A stretch of 55,662 bases of DNA from assembly GCA_902802535.1 (NCBI GenBank), contig CADCML010000029.1, positions 1 to 55,662 of the forward strand. The letters run 5' to 3'. Shown here one piece after another: positions 49,578 to 55,662 of the stretch. Positions within the stretch are counted from its first letter, which is position 1, and every line of letters begins with the position of its first letter. The position numbers and the translations under genes are program-made. The notes under the pieces are model-generated. The model did no database searches. It saw nothing but the letters and a program-made list of their open reading frames with translations, and had not been told where the DNA came from. The stretch comes from an uncultured Bacteroidia bacterium (GTDB lineage: Bacteria; Bacteroidota; Bacteroidia; Bacteroidales; F082).

Positions 49578-50315
49578 TCAATGTTCCCAGCGGATGTCGT
49601 GTTTGAGAACAGCAGGCGGATTGCCGCCAATCACCTGATATTCACCTGAAAAGTTCGATTTTACCATCGTTCCAGCCGCAACCACCGTATTGTCAGGCAC
49701 TTCTGCGCCTTTTAATAACACGCATTTGCAACCAATCCACACATGGTTGCCCACGATGATGGGCTTGTCGGGATTGATGCGCTCGTTTTCCTTATTTATT
49801 GACTTCGAGACTTCGGGACTCGGGACAGGACTGGAGTCCCGCGTCTCGTGTCTCGCAGTCTCGTGTCTATTATACAAAGGATGCTCGTCGGTATCCATCA
49901 CGAGGATGTCCCAACTCAGGAGGCAGTCGTCACCGAAACGGATTTCCTTGGCACAAACTATTGTGCTTTCAGCCGTCATGTTGAAGCCTGCACCGAGTTT
50001 CAAGTTACCGCGCACCGAGAGCTTAGAGCCATGTCCGATGCTCGCCTTGCCGCCAAAGCTTACCGTGCCGCTCACCTGCCAGATGCTTCGTGAACGCTTT
50101 CTGTCATAGTGTCCCACATCGCCGAAGCCGATTTTCACCATCGCAGTTTTTACATTTTCAGGGAGTTCCACTTTGCCGTGCAACTCTCGCAAAAATGTGC
50201 GGTGCGACACGACGACAGGCAACTTCAATGCCGTTTTCAGCGGAAAATAATGGAAATTGAAGCGCAATGTCTTCGGGATGGAGCAGAGGATATTGAAGAA
50301 ATCGAAAGCGGTCAT
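49578..50315 (-). CDS. Hexapeptide-repeat (LbH) acyltransferase with a repeat-derived insert
   Basis: A 245-residue acyltransferase of the left-handed beta-helix type. Hexapeptide words are seen in FGGKASIGHGSKLSVRGNLKLGAGFNM and again in PIIVGNHVWIGCKCVLLKGAEVPDNTVVAAGTMV; the latter holds the usual catalytic region. Likely it transfers an acetyl group to a sugar of a surface polymer, but the substrate is unknown. Between EHPLYN and INKENERINPDKP, where relatives have only a short turn, lies an extra stretch of about 24 residues encoded by a GGGACT-type palindromic repeat (about residues 150-173). The insert is Ser/Pro/His-rich and would sit in the surface loop next to the helix. Confidence 0.85.
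   Translation of the reverse strand: MTAFDFFNILCSIPKTLRFNFHYFPLKTALKLPVVVSHRTFLRELHGKVELPENVKTAMVKIGFGDVGHYDRKRSRSIWQVSGTVSFGGKASIGHGSKLSVRGNLKLGAGFNMTAESTIVCAKEIRFGDDCLLSWDILVMDTDEHPLYNRHETARHETRDSSPVPSPEVSKSINKENERINPDKPIIVGNHVWIGCKCVLLKGAEVPDNTVVAAGTMVKSNFSGEYQVIGGNPPAVLKHDIRWEH
49799..49868. repeat. In-frame GGGACTACGGGACT-type repeat inside the acyltransferase gene
   Basis: GACTTCGAGACTTCGGGACT plus CGGGACAGGA pairs with TCCCGCGTCTCG plus TGTCTCGCAGTCTC. Same family as the intergenic copy at 37992-38070. The frame is open through the whole repeat. Confidence 0.8.
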
Positions 50316-50421
50316 GATTCATTAATTATGGCGCAAAGATAGCAAATTTGCTCGATTGGACTAAAAAGGTAAAAAATCCTATTGAAATAAATAAAAATTG
50401 ATTTGAATCGAAATATTTTCC

Positions 50422-50429
50422 TATTTTTG
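50422..50429 (+). promoter_or_regulatory. -7 element (TATTTTTG) for the CarboxypepD_reg-like protein gene
   Basis: Matches TAnnTTTG, 22 bases upstream of the ATG at 50452. Confidence 0.6.
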
Positions 50430-50451
50430 CCTGTCAAAAAATCTCGAAACC

Positions 50452-51726
50452 ATGAAAAAGTTTACTCTATTCCTGCTACTTTTCAGCCTTAGTTTCACTT
50501 TTCAAATTACCGCTCAAGAACGCGCCATCGTGCAAGGCTACTGCAAGGACGAAAACGGCAAAGCCATTGAGAACGTGAGCGTTTATGCGCATGACTCGCT
50601 GCTCGTCTCGGTGACCGACGAGCAAGGCCGCTTCACATACGGCAATGCAAAAGCGGGCTTGAAACTCCGTTTTGCCCACATGGGCTTTGAGCCAACCTAC
50701 TACACCATCAAAGAAAAGGACATCAACGGCAAGAATCTAAATGTCAGGATGAAAACCAAAAGTCATGAACTGCTTGAAGTGCAAATTACAGCCAATGCGC
50801 CTCGCATCGCCTTCGACAATCCCGTGATGACCGTCATTGACTACACCATTCGTGAAGATGGCATTTATTTGATTGTTTACCGTCGCCGAAATTCCGCCCT
50901 GCTTCACCTCTCTTTCGATTTGGACACGCTACACGAGATGCCCATTTCGTCACGTTACAAGCAACTTTACAAAGATGCCTTCGGCGAAATCCACGCCATC
51001 AGCGACTACGGGGTCGAACAGCTTGGTTTTCTTGAACTTGAAAAAGACAAGAAAATCATGATGAACTTCTACAACTCCATGTCGCGCAAGACCTTCTACG
51101 ACAAATTCTCGACCATTTTGGCGGCTTCGGACAGCATTTTCGTGACGGGGCGTTACTTCTATTACAACAAGGAAATGGGCTATTACCGCAGTCGCTTGGG
51201 CGTTGACAAGGAGCCGGAACTGCTCCATTACATCGTGGACGAGGAAGGCCGAGACGACATTTGGCTTCTGACACATACAAGAGGCGGTATCGGTGCCAAC
51301 TTTTGGGTTGCCGACCCGATTTACAATCCCATTTATGCCATCGACAACAAATTCTACCTCTTTGCTTATACCGACCACGAAACCATAGTTTTTGATGCTT
51401 TGGGCAACGAATTGGAACGTCATCCCCTCACTTTCCACGAATACCGCAAATGGAACGGCAAGATGGTGCCCGACCGCCGCTGGAAACAGAAGATGATGTA
51501 TGACGCGGCACGAAAAGAGTTCTACACCTTCTTCGTCAACGACGGCATCTACACCCTGAAGCGCATCGACCTGAAGACAGGCACCGTCACCTCCGTCATG
51601 GACCTCAGCGGCTATCCTTTCGCGGAAAACATGCGGATTCATGATGGAGTGTTGTATTTCATCTATCCGACGGGCATCAATCGGCGGAAGGCGTTGTATC
51701 GAGTGGAAATTGAGAAATTTGATTGA
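50452..51726 (+). CDS. Secreted carboxypeptidase-regulatory-like domain protein
   Basis: A 424-residue secreted protein. Signal peptide ends FQITAQ. Residues about 24-100 form a CarboxypepD_reg-like domain (VQGYCKDENGKAIENVSVYA, SVTDEQGRFTYGNAKAGLKLRFAHMGFEPTYYTI), which in Bacteroidota often starts SusC-like and other surface proteins. The rest (about 110-424) is a beta-rich region with six or so strand repeats, maybe a propeller (DGIYLIVYRRRNSALLHLSFD, DIWLLTHTRGGIGANFWV, YAIDNKFYLFAYTDHETIVFDALGNE, YTFFVNDGIYTLKRIDLKTG). No T9SS or TonB-linked part is present. It is followed after 29 bases by the broken TPR lipoprotein gene. Confidence 0.78.
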   Translation: MKKFTLFLLLFSLSFTFQITAQERAIVQGYCKDENGKAIENVSVYAHDSLLVSVTDEQGRFTYGNAKAGLKLRFAHMGFEPTYYTIKEKDINGKNLNVRMKTKSHELLEVQITANAPRIAFDNPVMTVIDYTIREDGIYLIVYRRRNSALLHLSFDLDTLHEMPISSRYKQLYKDAFGEIHAISDYGVEQLGFLELEKDKKIMMNFYNSMSRKTFYDKFSTILAASDSIFVTGRYFYYNKEMGYYRSRLGVDKEPELLHYIVDEEGRDDIWLLTHTRGGIGANFWVADPIYNPIYAIDNKFYLFAYTDHETIVFDALGNELERHPLTFHEYRKWNGKMVPDRRWKQKMMYDAARKEFYTFFVNDGIYTLKRIDLKTGTVTSVMDLSGYPFAENMRIHDGVLYFIYPTGINRRKALYRVEIEKFD

Positions 51727-51743
51727 GTTTAATGAATTTTGAC

Positions 51744-51751
51744 TAATTTTG
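51744..51751 (+). promoter_or_regulatory. Possible -7 element (TAATTTTG) just before the TPR lipoprotein gene
   Basis: Matches TAnnTTTG but ends only 4 bases before the GTG at 51756, which would make that start leaderless. It may instead be a chance match with expression from the upstream gene. Confidence 0.35.
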
Positions 51752-51755
51752 CGGT

Positions 51756-53505
51756 GTGAGAGAAAGAAGACTACTATATATAGTTATTGCTTTGCTGATG
51801 CTGGTAAGCTGCAATTCCAGCAAGACCACTGAGCCTGAGGCAATTGAGGACCGTCGAAGGGTTGAAACGCCGTCCCCAGAATTGGTCTTCATCGACAGCC
51901 TAATGTGGCAACGCCCTGACAGCTCATTGTTGGTTTTGATGGAATACAAAGGCGATTCCAACGTGTTCAACACCCATTACGCCCAATTGCTAACCTCGGA
52001 ATTGCTGTTCAAGAACGATTACGCCCAAACCAATCGTACGGAATTGTTGCAGGCCGTGGCGTATTTCGATTCGTTGTGCGGTAGAGACGGTGTGCACACC
52101 GTCTCTTCAACCGTTGCGTTTTTGGATGCACGGGCGAATCATGGAAAACCATTTTGACGAGAATGAATTGGTGGATAAGAAGGCGCGGTTTATGGCCTTG
52201 ACATACGGCCGTCTTCTTGTTATGTTCAAAGACCAACTTATGCCAGAATCCGCCATTTATTGTGCCAAGCAGTACTTGGTATACAACCAGATTGCGCCGA
52301 CTTCACTCAACGCTAAAGCCAATATTTTGTATCAAATTGGATTAGAATATCATATCTTGCATCAACCAGACAGCGTTGTTTTCTATTATGATGCGGCGTT
52401 TAATGCCTTACATAACAGAAACACTATTGTTTACAGGGATTTGGTGGTTTCACAAGCAGTGTTTGATTATTATGAAGTCCACGATACCATAAAAGCCTTG
52501 GACAGTCTGAAAAGCATGGCAGCACAAGCCGAAAGCGAAACCGAAAGAATAACCCGATATTCAACCATTGGCGACATTTATCATAATGCCAGACAATTCG
52601 ATTCTGCCAAGGTATATTTGAAAGCAGTATTTGATTTTTCAAATGACGACATTATAAAAAAACTTGCAGCAAAGACTTTGCATGACATTGCCATTAGCGA
52701 AGGCGACACACTGAAAGCCAACCAATATGCCCAATTCCTCATAGAAGATGTAGCCGCAGCAGCCGAAAACCAAAAGCGGGTCTCCCAATTGAACGACCTG
52801 TTCCAGAACTACTTGCAGGAGAAGCAGGAAGCGGCTTCGCTCCGTGAACGAAGGAAGGCGGTGAGGCTGACGCTTATGGTATTAGTGCCGCTACTATTGG
52901 CCATTGGTTTGGCGGTGGCCATCGTGATGCGGCGCAGACACAGAAAACGCTTGGCGGCACAAGAGGCGGACGCGCAGCGGCGGTTGGAGGAGGAACGCCA
53001 AAGCCATCGCATGGAACAGGCGGCGCTTTCGGGACGGCTGAAACGGAGCAACGAGACCTTGCGCGAGCTGCAAGACCAGGTGCGACAACAGAACGACACG
53101 GCACCAAAGCCTGAAACATCGGCGGCGAGTTTTGCCGAGGAGCCGATTTGCCTCCTGATTATGGAACGGGTGAATGATGGGCAGTTCAAGTCGCAGATGG
53201 ACTGCACGGTTTACAAGGACTATGCCTTGGGGAAGGAACAAGTGACGGCGTTGCGCGAGGCCGCCGACCGCCACTTCAACCAGTTCACGAGCCGACTGGC
53301 CAAGGCTTATCCCGACCTCACCCGTGGCGATTTGGACTATTGCTGCCTGTATCTTTTAGGGCTTTCTGACGCTGATATTGCCGCTTTGATGCAGAAAGCC
53401 TATCCGACCGTGTCGCATCGTGCCCGAAAGATGAAGGCTATTTTTAAAAGTGAGTCACCTCTGCCTACAACACTTCTTGATTTTGCCAAGGAATCAAATG
53501 GTTAA
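51756..53505 (+). pseudogene. TPR lipoprotein with C-terminal HTH, disrupted by repeat insertion and deletion
   Basis: The first frame (GTG at 51756) has a lipoprotein signal (LLMLVSC) and a start of TPR helices to FLDARANH. The family then resumes in another frame with MENHFDENELVDKKARFMALTYGRL and continues through four or so TPR-like pairs (NAKANILYQIGLEYHILHQ, TRYSTIGDIYHNARQFDSAKVYL), a membrane helix (LTLMVLVPLLLAIGLAVAIVM), a coiled coil of about 60 residues, and a C-terminal HTH-like part (LTRGDLDYCCLYLLGLSDADIAALM). About 25 residues are missing at the frame break in comparison with the usual Bacteroidales family. In addition, a palindromic repeat is inserted in frame at 52081-52108. 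As read it is not one protein; the downstream part may be made from a start near 52141. Confidence 0.82.
52081..52108. repeat. GTAGAGACGGTGTGCACACC-type palindrome in the TPR lipoprotein gene
   Basis: GAGACGGTGTG pairs perfectly with CACACCGTCTC, the same family as 47465-47490. It is translated in frame as GRDGVHTVSS next to a conserved TVAFLDARAN. Confidence 0.8.
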
Positions 53506-53578
53506 AAATCAAGATATTGTGTAAAAATTGATACAAATTGATACATTGTTTTTCTTGACACGCGCGGCGTGAAGGGTG

Positions 53579-53586
53579 TATTTTTG
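53579..53586 (+). promoter_or_regulatory. -7 element (TATTTTTG) for the lipoprotein/barrel gene at 53611
   Basis: Matches TAnnTTTG with a TTGAC about 24 bases upstream (53555). Leader of about 20 bases to the ATG at 53611. This rules out the longer frame beginning at 53569. Confidence 0.6.
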
Positions 53587-53610
53587 CCGAAAATTTCAAA
53601 ACTAATTGAT

Positions 53611-54819
53611 ATGAAAACGACAAGATTTTTCACCTTAATCATTTTGGCTTTCGGGTTTTGTTCCTGTTCACCAAAAGTACACAAGCACATCATTAAAGAA
53701 ATGCACCCTGTCGGCAATGATACCGAAGTGGCGGTGTATGGCATTGGCGATGTTGTCCCCGAAAATGCGGAGGTGATTGGAAATGTGTCCGTGTTAGATG
53801 GAGGCTTCACCTCGCATTGCGATTGGGAAACCGTTCTGGAAACAGCCAAACAAGAGGTGCGGGCGGCAGGCGGCAATGGCATCGAGATTGTGCAGCACAG
53901 CTATCCCGGACAAAACGGCAGCAGTTGTCATCAGATTACGGCCTACATGTTGAATATCAGTGATGATATTGAACCCATTGCCCTATCGGAAGAGGCGCAA
54001 GAAGACTTCCATGATTATGTAGTCATGAAAGATGGCGACACCATTCCATGCCGCATTACCGACAAAACCAACAACGCCATCACATTCCTTTATGAACGCA
54101 ACGGCATCAGAAGGCTCTCCAGCTTGCCTTTGACGGATGTCCCTCACTACTATATTGACGACCCTGTGGAGCTGGCCAATCGAAAAGCCGAGAGCCAAAA
54201 GAAGGATTATAATGTCCAAATCGCGTTGAACGGTGGGTATGCCTTTAGGACGGCAAAGTTTTCCGGGGACATTTCGAGTGATTACAAAGACTATTTGAGA
54301 AAGCTGTCGCGAGGTCTTGACTATGGAGCCAGCATTCGGTTTAATATCAAAAACGGCATTACTTTGGGCTTGCATTACGACCAATTCTCGAGCAGCAATG
54401 GAGCCAATGTTTATGCATACGATGATGATGGCAACTATCATGAAGGGACTATGAGCAACATCCACTCCTTCACCTTCATTGGAGTGTCGCTTGGTGCTTT
54501 GACGGCCAATTCACAAAACGGCAAGCACATGTTGAACGTTGAGGGTTTAGCCGGATACCTGGGCTACAAGGATAGTGCTGAAGAGTTTGGCTACAAATAC
54601 ACATTGACAGGACAGACCTTCGGTTTGGGCTTAGCCTTCGGCTATGATTACAGACTCACGCAGCATATCGCCATCGGCGCGGAGGCTTCGTACTACATCG
54701 GGGCCTTGTCGAAAGTGACCTACGACGACGGAACACGGAAGGAAGTCATTGACTTGGGTAATTCCAAAGAAGGCTTGCAGCGATTCAACATTAAAGGAGG
54801 AATTAGGTTTTATTTGTGA
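53611..54819 (+). CDS. Envelope protein: lipoprotein-like N-terminus and C-terminal outer-membrane barrel
   Basis: A 402-residue protein. The N-terminus (KTTRFFTLIILAFGFCSCSPK) looks like a lipoprotein signal with Cys near residue 19. Residues about 20-115 hold an all-beta region (EVAVYGIGDVVPENAEVIGNVSV); about 130-185 a short domain with VVMKDGDTIPCRI that recurs in Bacteroidota proteins; and about 200-402 strands of an outer-membrane beta barrel (IALNGGYAFRTAKF, YGASIRFNIKNGITLGLHYDQF, FIGVSLGALTAN, FGLGLAFGYDYRLTQHIAIGAEASYYIG), ending in the aromatic FYL. Function unknown. The next gene also codes for a barrel-like protein after 66 bases. Confidence 0.72.
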   Translation: MKTTRFFTLIILAFGFCSCSPKVHKHIIKEMHPVGNDTEVAVYGIGDVVPENAEVIGNVSVLDGGFTSHCDWETVLETAKQEVRAAGGNGIEIVQHSYPGQNGSSCHQITAYMLNISDDIEPIALSEEAQEDFHDYVVMKDGDTIPCRITDKTNNAITFLYERNGIRRLSSLPLTDVPHYYIDDPVELANRKAESQKKDYNVQIALNGGYAFRTAKFSGDISSDYKDYLRKLSRGLDYGASIRFNIKNGITLGLHYDQFSSSNGANVYAYDDDGNYHEGTMSNIHSFTFIGVSLGALTANSQNGKHMLNVEGLAGYLGYKDSAEEFGYKYTLTGQTFGLGLAFGYDYRLTQHIAIGAEASYYIGALSKVTYDDGTRKEVIDLGNSKEGLQRFNIKGGIRFYL

Positions 54820-54885
54820 GAAGCAATCGAGCAAATTGAAAACAAGGATATTTAACACGAATCAATTCAACTAACACACAATACA

Positions 54886-55575
54886 ATGAAGAGAACCATG
54901 ATTATTGCAGCCTTGATGTGCTGCCTCGTGTCGGTAACGGCACAACAAACCAAGAACACGAAGAGAGTCAACAACACATTAGGTGTTTGCCTGATGGGCA
55001 AGACAATGCAATGTAACGGCATCAGCATGTCGTACATTGCTTCGGAACAAGGCAAGATGGGCTTTGCCTTTGGCGCGGAATACGACCGCGAGTATATGTT
55101 AGGCAAGACACCTCTCGGTCTTGTGACGGGCATCCGTATGGAATACAGCCGACCCTACGCCAAATACGAGGAGGGGGAGCAAACCCTCGAAGTGAAAGCC
55201 CACGACCTTACAGGAGTGCTTCCCATTATGCTGCAATACCACGACAAGTTGGGCGAGCACACCGAGCTTCAGCTCTTTACGGGTCCAAGTTTGGATTTGG
55301 TACTTTTCCGCAAGACGGATGCTTCAGGAGTCATGTCAGGAAGCGGCAGCTATATCTTCGGGAGCCCGCTTGAAAACACTGGTAAGCCCGTTTGGCATTG
55401 GATTGGTTTGTCGTGGAATTTCGGCATTGGAATCCAATACAACGACATCGCCTTCAAGATCTCCTCAGGTTATGGCTTGTTGAACCATTTTGACAAAGAT
55501 TATACGGCGCAGTATATGGGCTATCCTTTGCGCATCAACAGACCCATTGTGGGTACGGTGATTTTTAGGCTGTAG
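54886..55575 (+). CDS. Outer-membrane barrel-like protein, function unknown
   Basis: A 229-residue protein with a signal peptide (RTMIIAALMCCLVSVTAQ) and strands of a small barrel: GISMSYIASEQGKMGFAFGAEYDREY, LGLVTGIRMEYSRPYAKYE, LTGVLPIMLQYHDKLG, LQLFTGPSLDLVLF, GLSWNFGIGIQYNDIAFKISSGYG and VGTVIFRL at the end. It resembles PorT-like/OmpA-like short barrels of Bacteroidota. It follows the previous envelope gene by 66 bases with no clear -7 element, so the pair is likely co-transcribed. Confidence 0.72.
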   Translation: MKRTMIIAALMCCLVSVTAQQTKNTKRVNNTLGVCLMGKTMQCNGISMSYIASEQGKMGFAFGAEYDREYMLGKTPLGLVTGIRMEYSRPYAKYEEGEQTLEVKAHDLTGVLPIMLQYHDKLGEHTELQLFTGPSLDLVLFRKTDASGVMSGSGSYIFGSPLENTGKPVWHWIGLSWNFGIGIQYNDIAFKISSGYGLLNHFDKDYTAQYMGYPLRINRPIVGTVIFRL

Positions 55576-55621
55576 TGTTCAAGTGTGACTAAAAGTGCTA
55601 AAGTTTGGCTAACAATAACCT

Positions 55622-55662
55622 ATGAGAATAAAAAGGTTTTTCAGTTTGGTTTCTGTGGTGGT
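55622..55662 (+). CDS. Start of a further secreted protein gene (partial)
   Basis: An ATG at 55622 opens RIKRFFSLVSVV, the start of a signal-peptide-like sequence that runs off the window end. Only 13 codons are visible; product unknown. Confidence 0.45.
   Translation, partial: MRIKRFFSLVSVV

Noticed and set aside
1-55662. tRNA, rRNA, riboswitch or phage genes
   Set aside because: No cloverleaf with a CCA-type end, rRNA-like stretch, known riboswitch core or phage structural gene was recognised in the intergenic spaces. Small RNAs cannot be excluded without a covariance-model search.

Overview
The window reads as a chromosomal segment of an uncultured Bacteroidales (phylum Bacteroidota), probably an animal-gut-type lineage. 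The signs are: promoters of the form TAnnTTTG instead of a sigma70 -10 box; almost no Shine-Dalgarno sites; seven secreted proteins ending in a type IX secretion (T9SS) type A sorting domain; a pyrophosphate-type phosphofructokinase; a GH92 mannosidase; and the phylum-typical run DUF4271-hemD-rnpA-yidD-S41 peptidase. There are no phage structural genes, transposases, tRNAs, rRNAs or CRISPR arrays. Genus cannot be told from the sequence alone.

Layout. 0.3-6.9 kb: a CPBP protease, then a minus-strand operon (DUF4271, hemD, rnpA, yidD, S41 protease, O-antigen ligase). 7-9.5 kb: pta-ackA (acetate/ATP). 9.5-16 kb: a membrane-bound AraC regulator divergent from a 1667-residue T9SS surface protein, with three TTAAGACAA sites between them. 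16-21 kb: a PAS protein divergent from an LptF/G permease, a glycosyltransferase and EttA. 21-25 kb: a small lipoprotein, a C10 cysteine protease and PPi-dependent PFK. 25-29 kb: two broken genes (GH92 mannosidase, Bro-N/DinD-like). 29-35.5 kb: three paralogous T9SS BNR-type proteins in tandem. 35.6-45.6 kb: a divergent PdxA, Kdo transferase, an outer-membrane protein, a T9SS subtilase, an M16 peptidase and a glycosyltransferase. 45.9-55.7 kb: another T9SS protein, purE, a truncated hpt, adk, an acyltransferase, cell-envelope proteins and a broken TPR/HTH lipoprotein.

Common themes are envelope building (O-antigen ligase, KdtA, LptF/G, glycosyltransferases, acyltransferase), secreted proteolysis and surface display (C10, S8, T9SS cargo), and housekeeping (RNase P, EttA, Adk, PurE, Pta/AckA).

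The most unusual feature is the repeat content. About nine different families of short palindromic repeats lie between genes, and at least four of them also lie inside open reading frames, where they are translated in frame as extra peptides (O-antigen ligase, KdtA, LptF/G tail, an acyltransferase, a TPR lipoprotein, and a T9SS protein twice). A second pattern is four conserved genes between 27.9 and 52.2 kb that each lack an internal, out-of-frame piece. A third is a candidate AraC operator array with exact 20-bp spacing. A fourth is a tandem leader repeat predicted to form GNRA-capped RNA hairpins upstream of two unrelated genes.
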